This document shows positions 44,017 through 51,791 of a stretch of 64,000 nucleotides of DNA, in pieces. The DNA is taken from NCBI GenBank assembly GCA_018697035.1, contig JABHSE010000004.1, positions 323,300 to 387,299 of the forward strand, read 5' to 3'. The translations under genes were made by a program, and so were the position numbers. This DNA comes from an archaeon (GTDB taxonomy: Archaea > Nanobdellota > Nanobdellia > Pacearchaeales > GW2011-AR1). A model generated the notes under the pieces. It was not told the origin of the DNA and searched no databases. It saw nothing but the letters and a program-made list of their open reading frames with translations. Each line of letters begins with the position of its first letter. The first letter of the stretch is position 1.

Positions 44017-44106
44017 CGGGCAAAGCCCTCGTGCCCCTAACACCTAACCCCTAACTCCCAACAATTAATCCCCAAACACCACTCGTCTTGCAAGACATTT
44101 TCGTCT
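44017..44106. repeat. Heptamer element between hairpins in the 43.9-44.2 kb gap
   Basis: Four heptamers (CCCTAAC, ACCTAAC, CCCTAAC, TCCCAAC; 44035-44062). A short hairpin GGGC-AAA-GCCC precedes them and the perfect palindrome GTCTTGCAAGAC (44095-44106) lies 32 bp after. The gap 43933-44185 holds no gene that I can support. Confidence 0.55.
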
Positions 44107-44185
44107 CTTTCTTTTTTACCATTAGATATCAAAGAGTTTAGTGTTTAAATTGTTTGTGGAATCGGTTCGCTCGTGTAACTTAGAA

Positions 44186-44770
44186 TCAATCAAAACTAAA
44201 AGTAGAAGGTAAAAATGGACGAAGTTTAATCGGCATAACATCATCTAATCTTTCTATATCCTTGTCCGTCAACTCTATAAGGTTCTTCTCATATTTCTTA
44301 TAAAAATTCTTCTTAATCTCTTTCCGTTTCAAATATTGCTCTTCTTCTAATCCCCAAAATTCTATCCAAACTTTTGTACCTAATGGTATAAAGAAATCAC
44401 AATAAACCTCTTCTTCAATTGGCACCTTTCGCTCATAGGCATGAACTATACCCTTATGGTATAGCCAATTATCAATAATCTGTTCAGCCTTACTTCTTAC
44501 CATATGGCCATCCTCTGTCAAATAAGCTGCCGGAAATTTGGTTCTAAAATCATGCTCCTCAGCTTCCAATTCTGTTTTCTTATAATCTGGTGCCTGCTTC
44601 TTATTACTATTCTTATCCTTTAGAAAACAGTCATAACACCTAGGCTTATCACCCTTCTTCCATATGCCACAATCTACACATTTTGAAACCTCACCCTTAT
44701 CTTTCTTTGCATTACATGATTTACAGATAGGAAAGAATCCAGATTTCTCACCACATACTTGACAAGCCAT
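44186..44770 (-). CDS. Zinc-ribbon protein with restriction-endonuclease-like domain
   Basis: The first 55 residues have four CxxC pairs (CQVCGEK, CKSCNAK, CVDCGIW, CYDCFLK). The C-terminal 110 residues, GHMVRSKAEQIIDNWLY, VYCDFFIPLGTKVWIEFWG and LIELTDKDIERLDD, resemble a Vsr/DUF559-like PD-(D/E)XK fold. The lysine after the final acid is replaced by W, so catalysis would need a migrated lysine. The start at 44770 is 26 bp from a TATA box. It opens the atypical island. Confidence 0.75.
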   Translation of the reverse strand: MACQVCGEKSGFFPICKSCNAKKDKGEVSKCVDCGIWKKGDKPRCYDCFLKDKNSNKKQAPDYKKTELEAEEHDFRTKFPAAYLTEDGHMVRSKAEQIIDNWLYHKGIVHAYERKVPIEEEVYCDFFIPLGTKVWIEFWGLEEEQYLKRKEIKKNFYKKYEKNLIELTDKDIERLDDVMPIKLRPFLPSTFSFD

Positions 44771-44838
44771 ACAAATTAACATCTAAATTGTTATTTATAT
44801 GTTTCCCCGCAATCGTCTGTCGTTCGTCCCGCAAAGTA

Positions 44839-44860
44839 TCGCTACGCTCGTGTAGGTTGT
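44839..44860. repeat. Short island repeat, copy 1
   Basis: The sequence GTATCGCTACGCTCGTGTAG recurs almost unchanged at 45321-45340, and a shorter relative (TTCGCTCGTGTAACTTAG) lies at 44168. All three lie between genes of the atypical 44.1-46.7 kb island. Confidence 0.55.
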
Positions 44861-44897
44861 TAAATAAATTTATAAATTGTTTATACATATCAATAAT

Positions 44898-45299
44898 ATG
44901 TTTGAATTCATAAATAATCTTGTAATAAAGTTTGCAATATATTTGGCTCCAGTTTTAACAGCTCTAATTCTAATTATAATTGGAACTCCTTTCTATTCTG
45001 AAAAAGGGGGCATATCAAGATTTAGGGAAAAAATAATTAATAAAAAGAATGCTATCAAAATGCATATTTTTTTGATCTTTCTCGCACTGCTTATCCCTAC
45101 TATAATCATCACTGGATTTTATCATCTCATTCTGAAATTCCCCGATTGGTTTCTCTCAGTATTTTTCATTTTACTTGGAGGAGAAGTTTGCATTTGGAAT
45201 AAGAATCATAAATGGAATTTTACTAAATACTATGTAAGTTTATTTGTTCTAGGATTTTTATTATTAGCAGTAGAGTTGGTCATTATTTTACTTCAATAA
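44898..45299 (+). CDS. Membrane protein of the atypical island
   Basis: About 133 residues with four hydrophobic spans and a basic loop (REKIINKKNAIKMH). The coding strand is AT-rich with T-ending codons, unlike other plus-strand genes. The ATG at 44898 is chosen over an upstream TTG. Unknown function. Confidence 0.6.
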   Translation: MFEFINNLVIKFAIYLAPVLTALILIIIGTPFYSEKGGISRFREKIINKKNAIKMHIFLIFLALLIPTIIITGFYHLILKFPDWFLSVFFILLGGEVCIWNKNHKWNFTKYYVSLFVLGFLLLAVELVIILLQ

Positions 45300-45320
45300 T
45301 ATAAAAAATTTACATAGAAC

Positions 45321-45340
45321 GTATCGCTACGCTCGTATAG
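45321..45340. repeat. Short island repeat, copy 2
   Basis: GTATCGCTACGCTCGTATAG, one difference from copy 1 at 44839. It lies just past the stop of the convergent membrane gene pair, where it could also act as a transcript end. Confidence 0.55.
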
Positions 45341-45341
45341 C

Positions 45342-45872
45342 CTATTCAATCCCGTTTCTTGAATATTGTTTAGAAACTTTTATATTAGCCTGATTCAAAT
45401 ATCCATCAAAATCAAAATGAGCTATTTCACCAAAAGAATCGTTAATTATTTTCCCCAATTTATATTGATAAGGAGAAATAGACATATCTTTTGGATTTGG
45501 ATAAGGCATAAGGCATCTAGCCCCATCAACACTCACCAAACGTACTCTTTCTATTTGAGTATTGGCATAAAAAACAAAATGATGATTTGTGTGTCCCTTT
45601 GAATCTGCAAAACATTTTAACCAAGACTCATGGAAAGAACGCGATTTTTCAAAATCCTCTCTCCTTATAGTTAAATTAGCATCTTTTTTATAAACATATA
45701 TTCCATCTATATCACTAAGCTTCCAATCACTTACCCTAGAATACATTATTTTTTTATGAATATTTTTTAAAGAAACAGCCTCCTTAGATAAAGTCTTTTG
45801 ATAGGCAACTACTGTAGCAATTAGTCCTATTAGTATCGCTATAACCCAAAGAAGTATTCCAAAAATAACCAT
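45342..45872 (-). CDS. Membrane-anchored protein of the atypical island
   Basis: One N-terminal span (MVIFGILLWVIAILIGLIAT) anchors about 150 residues facing outward or inward; the domain has KSRSFHESWLKCFADSKGHTNH and no known motif. AT-rich composition. Confidence 0.6.
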   Translation of the reverse strand: MVIFGILLWVIAILIGLIATVVAYQKTLSKEAVSLKNIHKKIMYSRVSDWKLSDIDGIYVYKKDANLTIRREDFEKSRSFHESWLKCFADSKGHTNHHFVFYANTQIERVRLVSVDGARCLMPYPNPKDMSISPYQYKLGKIINDSFGEIAHFDFDGYLNQANIKVSKQYSRNGIE

Positions 45873-45918
45873 TAAAACAAAAAATATTTAACTTATTTAA
45901 AGAATTATATACTCTATT

Positions 45919-46707
45919 TTAACATCGACTTTTAATAAAAGTCTTAATTGAAGAAACTCCAACTGCCGAACTAACAAACGCTATAGACAAAATTAAAAAA
46001 AAATCTTTCAAATAATAATTACTTTCCGAAATAAAATTCAAATAATAATAACCCCCCGACAAAGATAGAAAACAAACTGCTAAGAAAAAATAAAAATAGT
46101 TACCCACATAATCTATTTCTAAATAATTCTGAATCTTATTAAGTAACATAGAAATTATTACAAAATATGTAAGGATGGTAAACAGCATAAGAAAAATAAC
46201 AGAAATATAAAAAAATCCACTACTAAAACCTTCTATATTTATTGGCACGAAAAGAGAACCGAAGGTTATGGTACTAAAAAAAGATACAAATATAAAAATT
46301 AGAAAACCTAAAACCTTTGCAAACCTGTCAAACCTATTAAGAAATAAAGTAAAAATTATTACGACACATAGAAAAACAGTCATGGCTAAGAATATAAATG
46401 CATCAGCACCAAGAGTTAAAATAAAGTTGGCGAATAAGGCAATTAATCCAGTATATAAAATTAAAACACCCAAAAAAAAAGTTTGCAACTTTTTATCCTT
46501 GATTCCCACTACAATATATCTTTTAACTCCTAGGAATATCAATATTGCACTTCCGATTAGAAGCTTGTTTTCTTCAAAAGAATAAAAAAGGACAAGTAAT
46601 ATAAATGTAATAATATATTCCCAGTATAATTCAAAGAAGTTAATTAGATTTTTCCTTAAATTTTTTGGAGGATAAATATCGATTAAAGGAATGTCAATTA
46701 ATCTCAT
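45919..46707 (-). CDS. Multi-span membrane protein after gatB
   Basis: Eight or nine hydrophobic spans in about 262 residues, with no known family. The ATG at 46707 overlaps the gatB stop (ATGA). The gene is AT-rich and lacks the C-rich plus-strand bias of gatB, so it looks like a recent arrival next to an old gene, the coupling possibly accidental. Confidence 0.65.
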   Translation of the reverse strand: MRLIDIPLIDIYPPKNLRKNLINFFELYWEYIITFILLVLFYSFEENKLLIGSAILIFLGVKRYIVVGIKDKKLQTFFLGVLILYTGLIALFANFILTLGADAFIFLAMTVFLCVVIIFTLFLNRFDRFAKVLGFLIFIFVSFFSTITFGSLFVPINIEGFSSGFFYISVIFLMLFTILTYFVIISMLLNKIQNYLEIDYVGNYFYFFLAVCFLSLSGGYYYLNFISESNYYLKDFFLILSIAFVSSAVGVSSIKTFIKSRC

Positions 46708-48149
46708 CCAATCAACCTCTTCAAACAATCCCCCGCAACCTTAAAATCCGCCCTCCGCTCACTCAACCGCATCACACTCCCAATCAAAAAATTCAAACTA
46801 GCCGCCTTCCCACCCTTATACTCCTCCACAACATGCGCATTCTCCCCTATCACCTGCCTACACAAATTCTCAATAGCAGCCTCATCTATATTCCCAATCT
46901 CCCCCTTATGCTCCGCCAAACTAAAACTCTTCGGCACAAAATCATTCATAATCTGCTTCCCCTTAAGAACAGTTATATCCCCAGCCTCAACCGCTTTAAT
47001 CAACTCCGCCAAATGCTCCGGCCTTATATCAACATCCGCATCCTCCAAACTCTTCTTATTATAATTAAGAACCCGAAGCAATTCAACAGTAACCCAACTA
47101 ATCGCCTTCCCGACTCCCAACCCCGAACCCCCAACTCCAGACTTCGCGAGCTCCTCGAAGAACTCTACGAGTTCTAGATTCCTCGCGAGAATCTTCGCAT
47201 CCCCAGCAGAAACCTTATGAGTCTTAAGCAACCGAGCCAACTTAACCTCAGGCATCTCCGGCATCTTTCCTTTTATCTCCTTAATTAGTTTAGAATCAAT
47301 CTTCATCACAGCCAAATCCGGATCCGGAATAAACCGATAGTCCGAAGCATTCTCCTTACTCCTCATCTTAACCGTAATCCCCTTGCTCTCATCATAAGCC
47401 CGAGTCTCCTGTGGCAATAGTTCCATTAATTCCTTACTCCCAACTTCAAACCCCGAACTCTCAACTACTTCAAGTTGCCTCGCAACTTCGAAGTTAATCG
47501 CCTTCCGAATCTTTTCAAGCGAATTCAAATTCTTCATCTCAACCCTCTCGCCCCCAGTCGAAACATTAACATCAACCTTAATCCCAGCATTCCGCCTCAA
47601 CGCCTTAATATAACTAAGACTAATAACCAAACTCTTCAACCACTCAACAACCTGTTCCGAGTCACTAAACTCCGGAGCCGTAACCATCTCAATCAAAGGC
47701 AACCCCGACCGATTATAATTAATCTTCCCACTCTCAGGATTCCACTGCGCCGGATCCTCCTCCAAATGAATCTCCCAAATATTAATCCCCTTAAACTTCC
47801 CCCCCTTAGCATTAACGCTCGCATGAGCCCCCGAAACAGTCGTCTGATACCCCTTCGGATTATCCGCCCAATCATAATGCTTCCTCTGCCAAACAGTCTC
47901 CATATTAATCTTAGACCCAAACACCAAAGCAATCTGAATCATCTTCTTCACAGCCTCCTCATTCGCAGCCATAGGCTTACTCCCCGGCGTCCCCGTACAA
48001 ATCGGACAAATCCTATCATTCACTCCCCCTTCCTTTTCTCCTAACTTCAAACCCCCAACACCTAACTCGGACGCGCCCGTCCGACACATACAAAACAACT
48101 TCTCCCGAGTATCCAAATACCCATGAACCTCAAGCCCTATCTTTACCAT
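46704..48149 (-). CDS. gatB: Asp/Glu-tRNA amidotransferase subunit B
   Basis: GatB binds the mischarged tRNA and activates the acyl group. It shows IGLEVHGYL, the zinc cysteines in LFCMC and CPICTGTPG, the GAHASVNAKGG region, SGLPLIEMVT and the helical and YqeY-like C-terminal domains. It is 481 residues. Three heptamer-hairpin elements are embedded: in the loop between the zinc pairs (ASELGVGGLKLGE), in VESSGFEVGSKE and in KSGVGGSGLGVGK. Each adds glycine-rich residues in a loop. GatA and GatC are 11-13 kb away. Confidence 0.95.
   Translation of the reverse strand: MVKIGLEVHGYLDTREKLFCMCRTGASELGVGGLKLGEKEGGVNDRICPICTGTPGSKPMAANEEAVKKMIQIALVFGSKINMETVWQRKHYDWADNPKGYQTTVSGAHASVNAKGGKFKGINIWEIHLEEDPAQWNPESGKINYNRSGLPLIEMVTAPEFSDSEQVVEWLKSLVISLSYIKALRRNAGIKVDVNVSTGGERVEMKNLNSLEKIRKAINFEVARQLEVVESSGFEVGSKELMELLPQETRAYDESKGITVKMRSKENASDYRFIPDPDLAVMKIDSKLIKEIKGKMPEMPEVKLARLLKTHKVSAGDAKILARNLELVEFFEELAKSGVGGSGLGVGKAISWVTVELLRVLNYNKKSLEDADVDIRPEHLAELIKAVEAGDITVLKGKQIMNDFVPKSFSLAEHKGEIGNIDEAAIENLCRQVIGENAHVVEEYKGGKAASLNFLIGSVMRLSERRADFKVAGDCLKRLIG
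47108..47174. repeat. Heptamer element with hairpins in gatB (C-terminal copy)
   Basis: Five heptamers (TCCCGAC, TCCCAAC, CCCGAAC, CCCCAAC, TCCAGAC; 47108-47142). CTTCG-C-GAG-CTC-CTCGAAG follows, and next to it GAACTC-TAC-GAGTTC (47160-47174). It encodes KSGVGGSGLGVG. Confidence 0.7.
47438..47493. repeat. Heptamer element with hairpin in gatB (middle copy)
   Basis: Four heptamers (TCCCAAC, TTCAAAC, CCCGAAC, TCTCAAC; 47438-47465), then after two bases the long hairpin CTTCAAGTTGC-CTC-GCAACTTCGAAG with one bulged C. It encodes RQLEVVESSGFEVGS. Confidence 0.78.
48039..48084. repeat. Heptamer element with hairpin in gatB (N-terminal copy)
   Basis: Four heptamers (TCCTAAC, TTCAAAC, CCCCAAC, ACCTAAC; 48039-48066) followed directly by the perfect 7-bp hairpin TCGGACG-CGCC-CGTCCGA. 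It lengthens the loop between the two zinc-binding cysteine pairs. Confidence 0.78.
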
Positions 48150-48194
48150 AACAAACCCTAGAAAATCTTATTTATTAAATTACCTCTCTCAAAA

Positions 48195-48221
48195 AATCCG
48201 TGTAATCCGTGTAATCCGTGA
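48195..48221. repeat. Triple 9-mer tandem repeat
   Basis: Three units of AATCCGTGT (the last ending in A) lie between gatB and the GxxExxY gene. A degenerate heptamer-like tract (CCCCAACCTTAACCCCAAAC) follows at 48236-48256. Confidence 0.6.
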
Positions 48222-48244
48222 GCAATATTTCTCCTTCCCCAACC

Positions 48245-48607
48245 TTAACCCCAAACCTTCCTCTTGACCTCAGCTTCTTTCCCAAAATTCAACAACAACC
48301 CAACATCCTTCCCCGTACACCTCAAATAATTAAGCAACTGACTCTCATCCGAAACACCCAGTCCCAAGTGAGCCTTAACCTCGACAACAACCCTCCCATC
48401 AATAATAAAATCCGCAACATAATCCCCAACAATTTCTTCCTCATAAAAAACTTGTACAGGAACCTGATTCTCAAAATCAATCCCTGCTTTTCGAAACTCA
48501 ATCTTCAAAGCATTCTCATAAACCCTCTCCAAAAATCCATATCCAAGAGTATTATAAACTTTATAAAAAATTCTAATAATCTCTTCCGTCAACTCTCCAT
48601 GCTTCAT
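48245..48607 (-). CDS. GxxExxY-family protein
   Basis: The N-terminal half LTEEIIRIFYKVYNTLGYGFLERVYENA contains the G-x-x-E-x-x-Y signature, and VGDYVADFIIDGRVVVEVKA has a PD-(D/E)XK-like acidic core. The family is common in bacteria, of unproven function, possibly nuclease-related. It is 120 residues. The ATG at 48607 is preferred over an upstream TTG. Confidence 0.85.
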   Translation of the reverse strand: MKHGELTEEIIRIFYKVYNTLGYGFLERVYENALKIEFRKAGIDFENQVPVQVFYEEEIVGDYVADFIIDGRVVVEVKAHLGLGVSDESQLLNYLRCTGKDVGLLLNFGKEAEVKRKVWG

Positions 48608-48702
48608 AATAAACAAAACAACTCCAAACTTAAAAACCCTTTCAAAACAAGATTAACATACCCGAACCAAACTCTTTTATATCTTCTCAACCTACTAACC
48701 AT

Positions 48703-49956
48703 ATGAAAACAAAAACATTCCAACCAGGAGATTTAATACAATTAAAAACAAAATCAAAAACCTGGAAAGGCCACGCCCTCCAATCTCACGACTCAGAAAT
48801 AATTCTCCTAAAGCTTCAATCAGGCTACAACATAGGGATAAGAGAATCCGAAATCTTAGACGCAAAAATACTAGAGCCCCACCAGCGAAGCGTCCCACCA
48901 GCGAAGCGTCCCACCAGCGAAGCGTCCCACCAGCGAAGCGTCCCACAAAAGCTACCTAATGTAGCTTTTGTCATTACCGGCGGAACAATCTCTGCAAGAA
49001 TAGACCCAAAATCAGGAGGAACATTCCCAACAAACGCCAAAGGCCTCCTAGAAATCGCACCAGAGCTAAAAGAAATCTGTAATCCAATAATCGAAAACCC
49101 ATTCATGAAACTCTCAGAAGACATGGACCCAAAAGACTGGAAAACAATCGCAGAAATTTGCAAGAAACATTTAGACGACCCAAAAATATCAGGAATCATA
49201 GTAACCCACGGCTCAGACACCTTGCATTACACAGGCGCAGCTCTGTCCTACTTCCTCCAAGACCTAGGAAAACCCGTAGCACTAACATTCTCTCAAAGGT
49301 CAATCGACCGAGCATCAACAGACGCAAACCTAAACCTAATATGCGCCGCAAAATACGCAACATCAGATATAGCCGAAGTCGCAATAATCGGACACGAAAC
49401 AGAAAACGACTCATCATGTATTGCAATCCAAGGAACAAAAGCAAGAAAAATGCACACATCAAAAAGATCAACCTTCAAACCAATTAACTCAGAACCAATA
49501 GCGAGAATAACCAGAGATTCCTTTGAGATTCTAAAAGAATTCAATGCAAGAGATGATTCAAGAAAAACCAAACTAGACACTAAATATCAAAACAAAGTAA
49601 CCTCAATAAAAGCCCACCCAGGGCGAGACCCCGCGATAATAGATTTCTACCTCCAACAAGGATACAAAGGCTTAGTAATCGAAACAACCGGACTCGGACA
49701 CACACCAGCAAAAAGCTCAGAGCACAACTGGCTCCCAAAAATCAAAAAAGCAATAGAAGCAGGGATGACAATCATAGCAACCGCACAAACCATTAATGGG
49801 AACCTAAACCCAAACGTCTACTCCGCAGGTCGAGATCTCCAAAAAACCGGAATCATATTCTCAAACCTAACAACAGAAACAGCCTTAGTAAAATTAGGCT
49901 GGGTACTCGGACATAAGCAATGGAACAAGTCCAAAAAAATGAAGGAAAACCTTTAA
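48703..49956 (+). CDS. gatD: Glu-tRNA(Gln) amidotransferase subunit D
   Basis: GatD is the asparaginase-like subunit that releases ammonia for GatE. An N-terminal barrel (FQPGDLIQLKTKSKTWKG) is followed by the asparaginase domain with VITGGTISARID and VTHGSDTLHYTGAALSY. It is 417 residues. The linker between the domains (about 62-85) is encoded by four 16-mers and reads HQRSVPPAKRPTSEASHQRS. A TATA-like box is about 25 bp before the ATG. Confidence 0.95.
   Translation: MKTKTFQPGDLIQLKTKSKTWKGHALQSHDSEIILLKLQSGYNIGIRESEILDAKILEPHQRSVPPAKRPTSEASHQRSVPQKLPNVAFVITGGTISARIDPKSGGTFPTNAKGLLEIAPELKEICNPIIENPFMKLSEDMDPKDWKTIAEICKKHLDDPKISGIIVTHGSDTLHYTGAALSYFLQDLGKPVALTFSQRSIDRASTDANLNLICAAKYATSDIAEVAIIGHETENDSSCIAIQGTKARKMHTSKRSTFKPINSEPIARITRDSFEILKEFNARDDSRKTKLDTKYQNKVTSIKAHPGRDPAIIDFYLQQGYKGLVIETTGLGHTPAKSSEHNWLPKIKKAIEAGMTIIATAQTINGNLNPNVYSAGRDLQKTGIIFSNLTTETALVKLGWVLGHKQWNKSKKMKENL
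48881..48971. repeat. 16-mer array with 11-bp hairpin inside gatD (copy R4)
   Basis: Four perfect units of ACCAGCGAAGCGTCCC (48881-48944) are followed directly by ACAAAAGCTAC-CTAAT-GTAGCTTTTGT. The right arm encodes the native VAFV strand of the asparaginase domain, so the left arm looks like an inverted copy of host sequence. Confidence 0.85.
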
Positions 49957-49983
49957 TAAAATAAAAATAATTCTTAACAAATT

Positions 49984-50048
49984 AAGACTAGGCGCAAGGT
50001 TGCGAAGCGTACATTGGTACGTGAGCGTTCTTGCAACGACGTATTAAT
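49984..50048. repeat. Three-stem hairpin element (copy B)
   Basis: Stems GGTTGC/GCAAC and GCGTAC-ATTG-GTACGT match copy A, with about 43 of 49 inner bases identical; the outer stem is weak. It fills the gap between the convergent gatD and the small membrane gene. Confidence 0.6.
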
Positions 50049-50057
50049 CATTAAAAA

Positions 50058-50321
50058 TTACTTCTTAGATACATCCCAACTAATCGGATACCTCTTCGCT
50101 ACAAAATTGTAGATTGCAATTATAACAACCATACTCAAATATCCAATAACTCCACCAAGAACCGGAGCCGTAACAAAAGCCGAAACAGCAGTAACATTAA
50201 TTCCCTGCGTAGCTAAAACATCTCGCAAACTCCATTGCAAAATACCAGCAATAAGATACATCACCAAAGCCAAGGCTCCAAAAAACACAGCCGAATTATA
50301 ATTAATCTTTGTTAATTTCAT
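50058..50321 (-). CDS. Small membrane protein with Shine-Dalgarno start
   Basis: About 87 residues with two hydrophobic spans (SAVFFGALALVMYLIAGILQ and LGGVIGYLSMVVIIAIYNFV). The start at the second M (MKLTKINYN) follows GGAGGTG by 4 bp; the upstream GTG would lie within that site. One of few genes here with a clear ribosome binding site. Confidence 0.68.
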   Translation of the reverse strand: MKLTKINYNSAVFFGALALVMYLIAGILQWSLRDVLATQGINVTAVSAFVTAPVLGGVIGYLSMVVIIAIYNFVAKRYPISWDVSKK

Positions 50322-50383
50322 TTTCACCTCCTTGTATATACTAAAGAAACAACTTATTTAAACCTTCACTCACTTCATAGAAT

Positions 50384-51790
50384 ATGAAACATAATTACAA
50401 AACTCTCGGACTAAAATCCGGCCTAGAAATACATCAACAGCTAGACACTCACAAACTATTCTGCAACTGCCCCTCTCTTCTCAGGCAAGACAAACCACTG
50501 CGAGAAATAAAAAGAACCCTGAACCCAGTCATCGGAGAAACAGGCATAGTAGATATAGCAGTAGAACACGAAGCAAAACAAAACAAAAATTTCACATACC
50601 AAGTCTACGACACAAACTGCCTAGTCGAAACAGACGAAGAACCGCCACATCTCATAAACCAAGAAGCCCTAAAAACCGCACTACAAATAGCACACCTACT
50701 CAACTGCAAAATATTCCCTACAACTCAAATCATGCGAAAAACCGTAACCGACGGCTCAAACACTTCAGGCTTCCAAAGAACAGTCCTCCTAGCCCACGAC
50801 GGCCACATAACAATATCATCCGGGAAAAAAATCGCAATCGACTACCTCATGCTCGAAGAAGACTCCGCCAGAAAAGCAACTCCGAACTCCGAATACCCAA
50901 CTCCGAACAATCCAATTTTCAAATTGGATCGCCTTGGTATCCCCCTGGTAGAAATCGCAACCGGACCCCACATGAATACCCCAGAAGAAATAAAAGAAGC
51001 CGCACTAAAACTCGGCGAAATCCTAAGAGCCTGCAAAGTCAAAAGAGGCATCGGAACAATCCGTCAAGACGTCAACATCTCAATCAAAGGGTCAAAGCGA
51101 GTCGAGATAAAAGGATTCCAAGATCCAAAGATGATGACAAAAACAATAGACCTCGAGATAGAAAGGCAAATAAAATGTATTAAAGAAAAAACCTGCACAA
51201 ACGAAGTCCGAAACGCTCTCCCTAATGGAACAACCGAATTCCTAAGGCCAATGCCAGGAGCCGCACGAATGTATCCCGAGACCGATCACCCTCTCCTAAA
51301 AATATCACGAGATCTAATCAACGAAACCAAACGAGACCTTCCAAAGCTCCAATCCGAAAACAACTCCTACCTAAAAGAATTCGGCCTCAACCCAGAACTA
51401 ATCAAATTAATCCTAAAGAAAAACAAACTAGAAGACTTCAAAACCTTAATCCACGAACATAACAACCCAAACCTAGTCGCAAAAATGCTAACCCTATTCC
51501 AAACCAAACCTGAAACATCAATCCACAACATCGAAGAAATACTAGAGAAAATCGAAAACAAAGAGATTCCAGAAACCGACGCCAAAACAATAATGCAAAA
51601 AATATCCCAAGGTATACCACTAAAGGAAGCCATAAAAAAATCCGATATCGACTTAGAATCCGAGACACAAAAAATCATAAAACAAAAACCAGGTCTCTCT
51701 CAAGGCGCCTATATGGGACTTCTAATGGGAAAATTCAAAGGCCAAATCTCAGGTAAAGAAATAGCTGACATTCTAAAAAAATTAATCTAA
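50384..51790 (+). CDS. gatE: Glu-tRNA(Gln) amidotransferase subunit E, short form
   Basis: GatE converts Glu-tRNA(Gln) to Gln-tRNA(Gln) with GatD. It has LKSGLEIHQQLDT, CNCPSLL, EEDSARKA, LDRLGIPLVEIATGP, RGIGTIRQDVNISI and LPGGT-type PNGTTEFLRPMPGAARMYPETD. At 468 residues it is about 150 shorter than usual: the AspRS-like (GAD) insertion before the NGTTEFLRP segment is missing. A heptamer-hairpin element encodes ATPNSEYPTPNNPIFKL. Leaderless start, TATA 27 bp upstream. Confidence 0.95.
   Translation: MKHNYKTLGLKSGLEIHQQLDTHKLFCNCPSLLRQDKPLREIKRTLNPVIGETGIVDIAVEHEAKQNKNFTYQVYDTNCLVETDEEPPHLINQEALKTALQIAHLLNCKIFPTTQIMRKTVTDGSNTSGFQRTVLLAHDGHITISSGKKIAIDYLMLEEDSARKATPNSEYPTPNNPIFKLDRLGIPLVEIATGPHMNTPEEIKEAALKLGEILRACKVKRGIGTIRQDVNISIKGSKRVEIKGFQDPKMMTKTIDLEIERQIKCIKEKTCTNEVRNALPNGTTEFLRPMPGAARMYPETDHPLLKISRDLINETKRDLPKLQSENNSYLKEFGLNPELIKLILKKNKLEDFKTLIHEHNNPNLVAKMLTLFQTKPETSIHNIEEILEKIENKEIPETDAKTIMQKISQGIPLKEAIKKSDIDLESETQKIIKQKPGLSQGAYMGLLMGKFKGQISGKEIADILKKLI
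50881..50929. repeat. Heptamer element with palindrome inside gatE
   Basis: Four heptamers (TCCGAAC, TCCGAAT, ACCCAAC, TCCGAAC; 50881-50908), one base, then ATCCAATTT-TC-AAATTGGAT (50910-50929). The right arm encodes the native KLDRLGIP strand. Confidence 0.8.
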
Positions 51791-51791
51791 A

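Noticed and set aside
2060-48971. 16-mer arrays as CRISPR
   Set aside because: Units are directly adjacent without spacers, only 2-4 copies long, lie partly inside genes, and no cas genes are present.
143-50929. Element hairpins as intrinsic terminators
   Set aside because: Most lie inside open reading frames of essential genes and lack a following T tract, so termination there would be harmful.
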